Below, in pieces: positions 54,406-63,182 of a stretch of 64,000 bases of DNA. Source of the stretch: a bacterium. GTDB taxonomy: Bacteria > Eisenbacteria > RBG-16-71-46 > CAIMUX01. The stretch covers positions 170,318 to 234,317 of the forward strand of contig JAUIHP010000008.1 in the NCBI GenBank assembly GCA_030431975.1, in the 5' to 3' direction. Both the position numbers and the translations under genes were made by a program. A model generated the notes under the pieces. The model was not told the origin of the DNA, made no database searches, and saw only the letters and a list, made by a program, of their open reading frames with translations. Positions within the stretch are counted from its first letter, which is position 1. Each line of letters opens with the position of its first letter.

Positions 54406-54456
54406 TCGGCGCAGACTACCCAAAGGCGAAGACCAGCGCAAAGGCCGGTCGTGAAG

Positions 54457-56241
54457 TCAGGGCAGTCGAACAGCTTGGCTGTCCGTTCCTCCCTTGGACG
54501 ACTCCACCCGAACCCGCGCATTACCTCCCCCCGCGACGAGGAAGACCGCGTCGACCCGTCCCAAGCCCGGAATCGACTCCAGGAGCAACCGACTCGGTCG
54601 CGCCTCCTGCCAAACCACCTGGTCGCGCCTTTGCGGGTCGGGCAGCCGGCCGGCGCGAATGACCTCCACCCCTTCGACGACGACCGCGTTCCGCGGCGTG
54701 ATCTGATTGGAGACATCGTGGGCCGAACGGCTCGGGATCACCCCCTCGTTCTCCACCGTGACCCAAAGTCGACGTAGACCGCCACCCAGGTTTTCCGTTT
54801 CGACGCCCGCGATCCGGACTCGCGGCATGCACTCGGCGTGGTACAGGGTGAAAACCGTGTTGCGGTGCAGCTCTTCTTCCAACAGGAAGCCGGGAGGTAC
54901 ACGACCGAAGTTCTTCGGCGTTCCGCCGATCTCGACACGCCCGTACTGCGGATGGTCGAACTCGGTCCAGGGAGTCCATCCCTCGCCCATCAGGACGAGG
55001 TCGCGGAAGGTTTGCGACTCCCGTTGTCCGTCGGCGCCCGAGGCGGCACTGCGACGGAAGTAGTTGTCGCGGTCCCACATCTCGTTCGTGAAGCTGAGGA
55101 TGCCCAGCCCGCCGTAGAACCAGTCGAACTCTCCGCCCCAGACTGTGTAGAGGTCGTCCCAGACAACCAGCGACTCGTAATGGGGAAGCATTTCCTCGCC
55201 GCGCTCCGCGATGAAACGAAGGACGGCGTCATCTTCGGATGCGAGGATGCCGCCTTCCTGACCCGGTCCGCGGAGGATCATGCCGCCCGCGTTGTGGTAG
55301 GTCTGGACCGCAGCAATGTTCGGACGAGCCGCCACGTAGTTGGAGACGGCGCGGGTGTTCGGAAGTGAAAACGGGTAGTCGTGGGCACCGTACTGAACAC
55401 TCTCCGGCTGCCAACCCCAGGGCCAGTTTCGATTCGGGTCGTAGCCGCCCGGACCATCCTCGTTGATCTGGCCATCGCCATCGTTGTCGAAGCCTTCCCA
55501 GCCCAGTTGCCGGTAGCTGCCCTTCTCGTCCCGGTCGACCTCACGAAGCAGAAAGTCCGGAAAGTCCGGGTCCGGCTCGTGGCGACCCCACTCGTCTTTG
55601 ATCCGCATGCTCGTGATGTGGCCGTCGCCATCCATGTCGTCCGGCCCGTCCTCGTCAAAACGGCCGTCCCCATCGTTGTCGACCGGAACCACTCCGCCTC
55701 GAAAGAGATGAGGATTGGCTGGGTTTTCGAACCAGTGGTCGCGACCATCCGGATTGATCGTGGGGACCAGATAGAAAGCCTTCTCGTCGAGCAGCTTCGT
55801 GATCCGATCCACTTTGCCGTAGGACTCGAGAAGCATCCAGGCCGTATAGGCGACGACATCCCCGGCCTGTACTTCGTTGCCGTGAATGTTTCCGTCGATG
55901 TACATGGCCGGCTTTTCCCGAGCGGGTCCGGTCGCTTCGTTCGTCACTTCCAATGCGAGGATGCTGCGGCCTTCGTAGCTCTTTCCCAGCTCGACCAGTT
56001 CGGCCAATTGCGGGTACGCCTGATGAAGCTCACGAAGGATCCGGTGAAGACCGTCCGTGTCGGAGAATCGGTTCCAGTGCACCTCGACCTTCGGGTCGGT
56101 TGGTGTTCCCAAACCCATGAGGCTCGCCGCAGACACGGTGGCCGGGCTCCAGATAGCCAGGACGGATGGGATGGCTAGGATGAGGCATGCGAACAGTGCG
56201 CGACGTGAGGTCCGGTCTGACTTCAAGACTGTTCGACTCAT
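54457..56241 (-). CDS. Exported M14 zinc carboxypeptidase with Asp-rich loops
   Basis: A 594-residue exported peptidase from the ATG at 56241 (GGAGGAG ribosome site), overlapping the upstream gene by ATGA. Signal peptide to about residue 38 (VSA-AS). Zinc ligands H120 and E123 (DGNIHGNEVQAGD) and H316 (QTYHNAGG), substrate-binding NRNW (270-273), and catalytic Glu387 (SFTNEMWD) are all present. Between the ligands, loops DNDGDGRFDEDGPDDMDGDG (188-207) and DNDGDGQINEDG (252-263) look like Ca-binding repeats. A C-terminal beta domain ends the protein. It removes C-terminal residues from peptides outside the cytoplasm. It is the last gene of an operon with tryptophanase and a degenerate M14 protein. 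Confidence 0.92.
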   Translation of the reverse strand: MSRTVLKSDRTSRRALFACLILAIPSVLAIWSPATVSAASLMGLGTPTDPKVEVHWNRFSDTDGLHRILRELHQAYPQLAELVELGKSYEGRSILALEVTNEATGPAREKPAMYIDGNIHGNEVQAGDVVAYTAWMLLESYGKVDRITKLLDEKAFYLVPTINPDGRDHWFENPANPHLFRGGVVPVDNDGDGRFDEDGPDDMDGDGHITSMRIKDEWGRHEPDPDFPDFLLREVDRDEKGSYRQLGWEGFDNDGDGQINEDGPGGYDPNRNWPWGWQPESVQYGAHDYPFSLPNTRAVSNYVAARPNIAAVQTYHNAGGMILRGPGQEGGILASEDDAVLRFIAERGEEMLPHYESLVVWDDLYTVWGGEFDWFYGGLGILSFTNEMWDRDNYFRRSAASGADGQRESQTFRDLVLMGEGWTPWTEFDHPQYGRVEIGGTPKNFGRVPPGFLLEEELHRNTVFTLYHAECMPRVRIAGVETENLGGGLRRLWVTVENEGVIPSRSAHDVSNQITPRNAVVVEGVEVIRAGRLPDPQRRDQVVWQEARPSRLLLESIPGLGRVDAVFLVAGGGNARVRVESSKGGTDSQAVRLP

Positions 56242-58259
56242 GGTCTCCTCCAACTCTCGCCGACAGCGATCCTTCGATCGTCCTGGCCACCCAGTTCGGA
56301 GATGATGTTGATCCGCACCGGGCCGGTCTGCGGCAGTCGCAGAAGGCGTCGGACTTCAAGCATTTCGCCCCCTCCCGGAAGACGTTCCATCGACTCCCGC
56401 TCGGTTCCGCCGAGCACCGCGCCGCCCGTCGGCAGGTCCAATTCGAAACGTGTCGGCCGGACGTGTGTCGAGTAGACACCCTGGCCGAGCACGTCGGGCA
56501 GGTATCCCGTGTTCTCGACTTCGAAGACCAGTTCGTAGACATCCGCGCCCAAGGACTGAAGCGACGCCGCGCGCAGCCCGACTTGGGGGCGGACCTCGAG
56601 AAGCTCGAGCAGGAAGTCGTGATGCGATTCCGTCAAACGGTCGAGAACGGAGTCCGGCGGGTACACCCAGGCCAGAGGGGCGTAACCGCCAACCTCGACC
56701 TGCCGGTCGGGGAAGTCCGGATGGGAAATGGAACGCCAGGGGGACCAGGCGTCGGGGTTCGTTTCGACGAGCCAGTCGTGAAACTCGGCGTAGGTCTCGA
56801 GTTCGGTTGGGAGGTCGGGCTCGGGCGTGGCGTCGGGATCGGGCGTAGCATCGGGATCGGACTCTGGCGTTGCGTCGGGCTTGGGCGTGGCATCGGGATT
56901 GGACTCTGGCGTGGCGTCGGGCTTGGCCATCGCGTCAGGCTCCGCTGCCCCATCCTGCTCGAGAGAATCGGTAGGCGTGGCTCCCCCGGAAGTCTCGCGC
57001 TCCGAAGCTCCTTCTTTCTCCGCGGCCTTCTTTGCGGCGTCCGCGTCCTCTGCGGCGTCTGCGTCCAGTTCGTTCCACGCCATTTGCAGGCGTGGCGTCC
57101 AGCACGGAGTCATAAGGGCCAGTCGGCCCCGGTGGAAGTAGGCGAACGATCCGAACCCGCCCTTTGACGCGTCCGACGCGGAAGGAATCGGCTGGCCCTG
57201 CTCGGGCAGGATGTCGTGCAGAAAGTCGCCATAAGCCAGGTTGTTCTTGGGCTTCTCGAATCCCAGGAACTCCTGGTAGCGGCGGCTGAGTTCGCGGACC
57301 AGAGGAAGATCATGTTCGTTCGGAAGCGTGATCGGGCGCCGTCCCCACCGGGATCCCGAAAGGTTCGGCGATGAGGACTTTCCCTCCGGCCACGGTTGGA
57401 GCAGGTTGTCCTCGAACCCGTAGACGAGAACGGCTCCCACTTCGGGATGCGCCACCAGAAAGTCGGCTAGCGCGCGCGTCTCCGTGGTGCTGACCTGGTG
57501 AAAGCCACGGTTTCGGGCGAACCACTCGTACTCGAACGGAAAATTGCTCGACAGAAGGACTCCGCCATCCTCTTCTTCGTTCCACACACGATCACCGTCA
57601 TCGTCGCGTCCTTCGACCAGCAGTCGCCACTGCCCCGTCTTTCCCTCTTCGCGGTTTGCCGGAAAGAGCAACTCGGGACGTGAAGGATCGGTCCGAAAGG
57701 GACCCGCGTCATCCCGGACCCGGACCCACCTCACGACACCGTCCCCGTCCAGGTCGTCGGCTACGTCTTCGTTCTGCAGTCCGTCATGGTCATGATCGTG
57801 GTCGCCGGTGCCCGGAGCCGTCGACCGAGCACGGCGCGGTTCCTTCCCGAGAGCATCGGAAGCGCTCGGGACCAGCGTCGGAATGATGTAGAGCGTGGTG
57901 CTTCCCAACGCGGCCCGGGCCGACTCCGCGTCCCCTGCCAGCCTTTCCAGGTGACGCAACGCCAATTCCGTTCCGACCGCGTGCCGTCCATCCAGTCCGG
58001 CTACGACCAGGACTCCCGGTTCACGCGCGTCGCCGTTCCCGACTTGTGCGATCGATATCGGATTGCCATTCGCATCACGGCACAGTTCTGAAACGTTGAT
58101 CAGGCCACCGGACTGACCGGAGACGGCGCGGAGCCGGGATCCAACCTCGGCTGCCGTCGGGGGCGATGCCGCGGCGGTTCCAAAGAGGAGCAGGGTCCCA
58201 AGGCAAAACAGAGCGCCTGTGAGGGACCGGGACAGAGGCCTGCGATTCATCCCGCTCAT
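56238..58259 (-). CDS. Degenerate M14-like exported protein (pseudo-carboxypeptidase)
   Basis: A 673-residue exported protein paralogous in layout to the following M14 peptidase: signal peptide (cleavage near AAA-SP), the M14-like segment (VLVVAGLDGRHAVGTELALRHL), Asp-rich loops (DHDHDHDGLQNEDVADDLDGDG) and a C-terminal beta domain. However, the HxxE pair is spaced HxxxxE (H93, E98), the third His is replaced (LVYGFEDN), and the catalytic Glu region reads RGRLALMTPCW without it. A linker near residues 440-480 has tandem DATPES/DATPKP units. The ATG overlaps the tryptophanase stop (ATGA). It is likely an inactive partner or substrate-binding protein. Function is not established. Confidence 0.7.
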   Translation of the reverse strand: MSGMNRRPLSRSLTGALFCLGTLLLFGTAAASPPTAAEVGSRLRAVSGQSGGLINVSELCRDANGNPISIAQVGNGDAREPGVLVVAGLDGRHAVGTELALRHLERLAGDAESARAALGSTTLYIIPTLVPSASDALGKEPRRARSTAPGTGDHDHDHDGLQNEDVADDLDGDGVVRWVRVRDDAGPFRTDPSRPELLFPANREEGKTGQWRLLVEGRDDDGDRVWNEEEDGGVLLSSNFPFEYEWFARNRGFHQVSTTETRALADFLVAHPEVGAVLVYGFEDNLLQPWPEGKSSSPNLSGSRWGRRPITLPNEHDLPLVRELSRRYQEFLGFEKPKNNLAYGDFLHDILPEQGQPIPSASDASKGGFGSFAYFHRGRLALMTPCWTPRLQMAWNELDADAAEDADAAKKAAEKEGASERETSGGATPTDSLEQDGAAEPDAMAKPDATPESNPDATPKPDATPESDPDATPDPDATPEPDLPTELETYAEFHDWLVETNPDAWSPWRSISHPDFPDRQVEVGGYAPLAWVYPPDSVLDRLTESHHDFLLELLEVRPQVGLRAASLQSLGADVYELVFEVENTGYLPDVLGQGVYSTHVRPTRFELDLPTGGAVLGGTERESMERLPGGGEMLEVRRLLRLPQTGPVRINIISELGGQDDRRIAVGESWRRP

Positions 58260-59641
58260 ATCGAACGGAACCGGGCTGTGAAGTGGCGCAGGTATGGGGC
58301 CTGGTATGTCATCTCCAAACCGCGCAGTTCTTCACGACGGGCGAAGACCTCGAGCACGACCTCCGCAACGAAGTCGACATGGCTCTGCGTGTAGACCCTT
58401 CGTGGAATGGCCAGCCGAACCAATTCCATCGGAGGCCCCACGTGCGCGCCGGTCTCGTCTGTCTTGCCGAACATGACCGAACCAATCTCGACGCCACGCA
58501 CGCCCCCGTGGAGATAGAGTTCATTGGCCAAGACCTGACCCGGGAACTGGGATGGCGGAATGTGCGGCAGGAAGCCGCCCGCATCCAGATAAACCGCATG
58601 TCCGCCCGCGGGAAGAATGAGCGGGACCTCTCCCCCTTCCAACTTGTCCGCGAGATACTCGACCGACCGAACCCGGTAGCGGAGGTAGTCCTCGTCGACC
58701 ACTTCACGCAGGCCCTGCGCCACCGCTTCCAGGTCACGCCCCGCCAGTCCTCCGTAGGTCGGGAAACCCTCCGTCAGGATGAGTAGGTTTCGCGAGGCCA
58801 TCGCCAACTCGGAGTTGTTGAGCGCCAGGAAACCACCGATGTTGGCCAGTCCGTCCTTCTTCGCGCTCATGGTCGTAGCGTCGGCGTAGGAGAACATCTC
58901 CTGGGCGATTTCGAAGACGGATTTGTCGGCAAAGCCCGGTTCCCGCTGCTGGATGAAGTAGGCGTTTTCGGCAAAGCGACAGGAGTCCAGGACGAAAAGA
59001 ACGCCGTGCGACTTCGCCAACTCCGACGCCGCGCGAATGTTGGCCATGGACACCGGCTGTCCGCCGCCGCTGTTGTTGGTCACGGTCAGGATGACCGCGC
59101 GGACATTGTCACTATGCTCTTTCAGACCCGCCTCGAGACGGACCAGATCGATGTTGCCCTTGAACGGGTGGCGCTTTGCCGGAACCAGCCCCTCGGGGAT
59201 CGGTAGGTCGAAGGCCTTTGCGCCCGTGAACTCGATGTTGGCGCGGGTCGTATCAAAGTGAGTGTTGCCCAGGTACACCGCGTTCGCAGAGTTCGGAGAG
59301 TTTGGGCGGTCGAGAACCGTGAAAAGGATCTTCTCCGCAGCACGCCCCTGGTGGACTGGAATGACGAACTCGAAACCCGTGAGGTTCCGGACCTCCTGTT
59401 CGAATTCGTGATAGGAACGACTCCCCGCGTAGGACTCGTCACCCTTCATGATCGCGGCCCACTGCATGGCGGACATGCTGGACGTCCCGCTGTCGGTCAG
59501 AAGATCGATGATGACGTCGTCGGCGTTCAGGAGAAAGAGATTGAGCCCGGCCTCTTCGAGAAGCTTGGTGCGCTCCGGGCGCTCGGTCATGCGGATGGGT
59601 TCGACGGACTTGATCCGGAACGGTTCGATGATGGTCTTCAC
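58256..59641 (-). CDS. tnaA: Tryptophanase (tryptophan indole-lyase)
   Basis: A 461-residue PLP enzyme of the beta-eliminating lyase family that splits tryptophan to indole, pyruvate and ammonia. Landmarks are EPFRIKSVEPIRM, IDLLTDSGTSSMS, HQGRAAEKILF, NNSGGGQPVSMAN, DSCRFAENAYF and the PLP lysine in MSAKKDGLANIGG. Tyrosine phenol-lyase has Arg at the key position in RSMERG; here the segment is RGVEIGSV, with Ile as in tryptophanase, so I call it TnaA. The GTG at 59641 is used because AAGGAGGGA precedes it; the frame also extends to 59695. No TnaC-type leader or tnaB permease is seen nearby. It heads an overlapping operon with the two M14-type proteins. Confidence 0.88.
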   Translation of the reverse strand: MKTIIEPFRIKSVEPIRMTERPERTKLLEEAGLNLFLLNADDVIIDLLTDSGTSSMSAMQWAAIMKGDESYAGSRSYHEFEQEVRNLTGFEFVIPVHQGRAAEKILFTVLDRPNSPNSANAVYLGNTHFDTTRANIEFTGAKAFDLPIPEGLVPAKRHPFKGNIDLVRLEAGLKEHSDNVRAVILTVTNNSGGGQPVSMANIRAASELAKSHGVLFVLDSCRFAENAYFIQQREPGFADKSVFEIAQEMFSYADATTMSAKKDGLANIGGFLALNNSELAMASRNLLILTEGFPTYGGLAGRDLEAVAQGLREVVDEDYLRYRVRSVEYLADKLEGGEVPLILPAGGHAVYLDAGGFLPHIPPSQFPGQVLANELYLHGGVRGVEIGSVMFGKTDETGAHVGPPMELVRLAIPRRVYTQSHVDFVAEVVLEVFARREELRGLEMTYQAPYLRHFTARFRSI

Positions 59642-59807
59642 GTCAGTCCCTCCTTGGCGACGAGATACGGTATCAACGCGATTTAGCCGGGTCAAACTCG
59701 TGAAGGCAGCACTGCAGGCCCCAGGTCCAGGCAGACTCTGTCGACGTTGGCTGTCTCGCCTTCACGCGTAGTGCCGGCTGGCGCGGCCCGAGTTTGCCGA
59801 CGGGCCC

Positions 59808-60686
59808 CTACGAAGAACGGGAATCGGCATTGTCCGCGGTCGGATGCGGCCGCGTGCGAAAACGCTCGAGATAACGGAAGAGACGGTTGCCATGGTCGTG
59901 ACCGAAGTACGAGACCATCAGGTGCTGCAATGTCCGGATCAGAAGGTCTCTCGACGTCGAGTTCGAGACGTAGCCGTCCTTGAAGTAGTAGCCCGAGCTG
60001 CTCAGGTACTGGGCCAGGTCACGACGGGTGAGCATGCGCCCCTTACTCGACGGATCAAAGAACAGGTTGGTGTCCTCATCGCCATAACGGTTGAGGACCG
60101 CGTTCGGCATCCCCACCGCATAGATCGGCAGACCCAGCCTCTTTCCGACCAGCACGTAGAGGGTGGCCAGGGAGACGGAGACGCCCGTCCGCAGTTCGAG
60201 GACCCGATTGAGAAAGGTGTTGTCCGGGTCGTAGTAGTTGCGGTGATCGCGACGAAACCCCCAGTCCTCGAAGAGGACGTGGTTGGCGATCTTGATTCGG
60301 TCCCGCGGATCCTCGACACCCTGAAGCTTCTTCCCGACCTCTTCGGCCAGCCGATCCAGCGGCTCCGAAATCTTGCTGCGTTCCAGCCCCGGGAACTCCG
60401 TCCGGGCGATCAGCCAACAGCCGTACTCCAAGTCCAGCTCCGGATCCGGGACCGAGGCCAGATCGTCCAGCTCCTGCTCGACTTCGAGAAGTCGTAGTTC
60501 ACCCACCAGGTGACGGGAACGGATCCGAATCCGAGGGTCGTCGCTTTCCGCGGCCCCTTCCAGCGTCGGGATGGCGCTGGCGCCCAGTTTGCGCAGATGA
60601 TCCGCGACCATCTCGTAGATGCGCGGATCCTCGTCGGAGAGAAGGGAGACCAGAGCCTCGATCTCGTTTTGGGTCGTCTGCGTCAA
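59808..60686 (-). CDS. SirB1/transglutaminase-like protein with HEAT-like N-terminus
   Basis: A 292-residue cytoplasmic protein. Residues 1-65 look like a HEAT/ARM repeat (LSDEDPRIYEMVADHLRKLGASAIPTLEGAAESDDPRIR). Residues about 70-280 match the SirB1/Transglut_core2 family (LEYGCWLIARTEFPG, DPRDRIKIANHVLFEDWGFRRDHRNYYDPDNTFLNRVLELRTGVSVSLATLYVLVGKRLGLPIYAVGMP), where the usual catalytic-type Cys position is taken by Ser (VSVSLATLY). The start is probably TTG 60686 with AGGAAA upstream. It is monocistronic, between the M1 peptidase gene and the tryptophanase operon. Confidence 0.8.
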   Translation of the reverse strand: MTQTTQNEIEALVSLLSDEDPRIYEMVADHLRKLGASAIPTLEGAAESDDPRIRIRSRHLVGELRLLEVEQELDDLASVPDPELDLEYGCWLIARTEFPGLERSKISEPLDRLAEEVGKKLQGVEDPRDRIKIANHVLFEDWGFRRDHRNYYDPDNTFLNRVLELRTGVSVSLATLYVLVGKRLGLPIYAVGMPNAVLNRYGDEDTNLFFDPSSKGRMLTRRDLAQYLSSSGYYFKDGYVSNSTSRDLLIRTLQHLMVSYFGHDHGNRLFRYLERFRTRPHPTADNADSRSS

Positions 60687-60768
60687 ACTGGTTTCCTGAC
60701 CTGGGTTCTCTTACACCTGACTCAAGGCTAGCAAAGCGTCCAAGCACTCACAACACGTCCGCCGACCC

Positions 60769-60820
60769 GGGCTGGGCTGGGCTGGGCCGGACCTGGCTGG
60801 ACCGGACCGGGTTGGACCGG
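60769..60820. repeat. Degenerate 5-bp GCTGG/ACCGG tandem array
   Basis: A run of short units gggctgggctgggctggg followed by ccggacctggctggaccggaccgggttggaccgg lies in the 187-bp divergent gap between the SirB1-like gene and the M1 aminopeptidase gene. It occupies the likely promoter region of both. Confidence 0.8.
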
Positions 60821-60873
60821 ACTCGGCGCCAGGCCCGTTCCCATCCATGGCCTGCATGTCCTATCCTTTCGGC

Positions 60874-63021
60874 ATGAGAAGCTTTCAAGTGAGATATCTC
60901 CTGACATGGGCCGCAATTTGCGGCGTTGTTCTTGTTTCCTGCACCGTGGTACGGCCGAACAGTGCGGAAGCCGCCTTGCCGCAGTTCCACACGGACGCTG
61001 CCGACAACGGCTCGGCCAGTCTGACTCAAGAAGACCTGGCACCGACCACGGTCGCTGCATCTTCATCCCTTCCGTCTACATCCGGAATCGACGACGACGA
61101 CCCACGGCGTCAATACGATGTCCGGCACTACGACCTCGACCTGACCCTGGATCCCGAAAAACAAACCATCTCCGGATCGGTCCGCATCGACCTGACCGTT
61201 CTCGAGGCGTTGGACGCAATCGTTCTCGACGTCTACCCGAACCTGGAAATCGTCGAGGTCGTCGCCGACACTTTTGAAGTGCGAAATGTGGTCCGGATCG
61301 ATTCGCGTCAGATTCGCGTGGAGCTCGGCCAGTTCCTGCTCGACGAAACCGAAACGTACCTGCTCGTCCGCTATCGCGGAGAGCCCGGCCCCACCTTCTT
61401 TTCCAACTGGACCGTGTGGGACACACACGGCGAGGCACCCAACGACGGGCCCGTCATTGCCACCATCAGCACGCCCGACCGGGCCGGTCAATGGTGGCCC
61501 TGTAAGGACACGCCTCAGGACAAAGCGACGACGAGTGTTCAGGTCACGACGCGAGACGACCTCATCGTGACTTCGAACGGCCTGTTGGAGGAACGCATCG
61601 AGAACGGGGACGGAACCGCGACGACCCGCTTCCGGACCGAATACCCGATGGCGACGTACAACGTGTCGCTGGCCATGTCGGACTATGCGACCTGGACCGA
61701 CACCTACACCTCGGCGCAGACCGGCGTGCAGTTTCCCATCGACCACTTCGTCTACCCAGAGGATTTGGCAGACGCCCAAGTCGACCTGCCCGCAGCGATG
61801 GAAGCAATGGACGTGTTCGAGGAGCTCTTCGGCCCGTATCCGTTTGCCAACACCGACATCCGAGTCGAGCGGTACGGACATGCCGAAGTCAACTGGTCGG
61901 GAGCCATGGAGCACCAGACGATGACCAGCCTCGGCAACTCGTTCATCCGCGGCAACGGGACCACTGCCTGGGCCGTAGCCCACGAGCTTGCGCATCAGTG
62001 GTTCGGGAACTGTGTGACGCCGGAGAACTTCGACGACATCTGGCTGAACGAAGGCTTTGCCACGTACTGCGAGGCCCTCTTCGCCGAGTCCCGCGGCGGG
62101 CTGGCCGCCTACCATGATTGGATGCGGAACCGGCGCTTCTCCATTTTCCTGGAAGGTCCCATCGTCGAACCCACCGCCACCTTCGGCGCCACCGTCTACT
62201 GGAAAGGTGCATGGGTGCTGCACGGGCTCCGTTGGATCCTGCGGGAAGAAATGGGTGAAGAGGCCGGCGACGAGACGCTCTTCCAGATTCTGCGGGAACA
62301 AGTCCAGGGCGGGGACCGCCAGTACGGGAACGCAACAACGACCGAGTTCATCTTTCTCGCAGAGACCCTGGCCGGAATGGATCTGCGCTGGTACTTCGGG
62401 CCGTGGTTGTACGGCGACGGACGCCCCACCGTTCGATGGGACTGGAGACCCGCCAGCTCCGACGGCCGCCAAGTCCAACTCAATCTCGACCAATCGTTGG
62501 CGCCCCTCGTCTACCCCAACGGAAAACCCTTCCCCACGTCGCCGGACTTCTATCCCCTTCCGTGGGAGGTCCGCCTCTACTCGGCGAACGGCGACAGTTC
62601 CAGCACGGTGGTCTGGCAGTCGGCGGAACAGACGGAGACCGTGATCCAGGCGAACTTTGCCGTCGATCGAGTCGCCCTCGATCCCGACCGGTGGTTCCTG
62701 GCCACGCTGGAACGCGGAACGGGAATCTCCGACTCTGGAATTCTGGCGCCGTTCACCAATCCAATCGGCGGAACCGGGACGCGCCTCGCCTACGACGTCG
62801 GATCGCTCGGCAGTCAGGTCGACATCGAACTGTTTGACACGCAGGGACGACGGATCGTGCAGCTCGTCGAGCAGGACACCCGACCCGGCCTGCATTGGGT
62901 GGACTGGGATGGCCGGATGGACAGCGGCGAAACGGCACCATCCGGGGTTTACTTCGTTCGGGCGCGACAGACTGGCGCTGCAGGGCGGGAAGAAGTTCGG
63001 CGTTTGGTGATCGTGCGGTAG
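60874..63021 (+). CDS. Exported M1-family aminopeptidase with FlgD-like C-terminal domain
   Basis: About 715 residues from the ATG at 60874 ([23 protein letters not shown]); ATGs at 60847 and 60856 are in frame, and none has a clear ribosome site. The N-terminus is a signal peptide and could be a lipoprotein signal (LVSC). The M1 domain has the exopeptidase motif GAMEH (GAMEN in most) and the zinc motif [26 protein letters not shown] (HExxH plus 18 residues to Glu). The last 70 residues ([32 protein letters not shown]) are a FlgD-like domain as in two other exported proteins of this window. It cuts N-terminal residues from peptides outside the cytoplasm. Transcribed away from the neighbouring amino-acid genes. 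Confidence 0.9.
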   Translation: MRSFQVRYLLTWAAICGVVLVSCTVVRPNSAEAALPQFHTDAADNGSASLTQEDLAPTTVAASSSLPSTSGIDDDDPRRQYDVRHYDLDLTLDPEKQTISGSVRIDLTVLEALDAIVLDVYPNLEIVEVVADTFEVRNVVRIDSRQIRVELGQFLLDETETYLLVRYRGEPGPTFFSNWTVWDTHGEAPNDGPVIATISTPDRAGQWWPCKDTPQDKATTSVQVTTRDDLIVTSNGLLEERIENGDGTATTRFRTEYPMATYNVSLAMSDYATWTDTYTSAQTGVQFPIDHFVYPEDLADAQVDLPAAMEAMDVFEELFGPYPFANTDIRVERYGHAEVNWSGAMEHQTMTSLGNSFIRGNGTTAWAVAHELAHQWFGNCVTPENFDDIWLNEGFATYCEALFAESRGGLAAYHDWMRNRRFSIFLEGPIVEPTATFGATVYWKGAWVLHGLRWILREEMGEEAGDETLFQILREQVQGGDRQYGNATTTEFIFLAETLAGMDLRWYFGPWLYGDGRPTVRWDWRPASSDGRQVQLNLDQSLAPLVYPNGKPFPTSPDFYPLPWEVRLYSANGDSSSTVVWQSAEQTETVIQANFAVDRVALDPDRWFLATLERGTGISDSGILAPFTNPIGGTGTRLAYDVGSLGSQVDIELFDTQGRRIVQLVEQDTRPGLHWVDWDGRMDSGETAPSGVYFVRARQTGAAGREEVRRLVIVR

Positions 63022-63028
63022 AGGGTCT

Positions 63029-63166
63029 GGGTTCGGGTTCGGGTTTGGGTTCGGGTTTGGGTTCGGGTTCGGGTTCGGGTTTGGGTTCGGGTTTGGGTTC
63101 GGGTTTGGGTTCGGGTTTGGGTTCGGGTTTGGGTTCGGGTTTGGGTTCGGGTTTGGGTTCGGGTTT
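63029..63166. repeat. Telomere-like GGGTTC/GGGTTT tandem array, 23 hexamers
   Basis: Twenty-three contiguous 6-bp units, GGGTTC and GGGTTT, mostly alternating so that the effective unit is 12 bp. It starts 7 bp past the M1 aminopeptidase stop and ends 16 bp before the end of the convergent HNH gene. With regular GGG runs on the plus strand it has strong G-quadruplex potential. Confidence 0.95.
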
Positions 63167-63182
63167 GGGCCCGGCGGCGGGA

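Noticed and set aside
58256-59641. Tyrosine phenol-lyase as an alternative call
   Set aside because: The position that is Arg in tyrosine phenol-lyase is Ile here (VEIGSV), matching tryptophanase.
63029-63166. Possible CRISPR array
   Set aside because: Contiguous hexamers with no unique spacers; no cas gene in the window.
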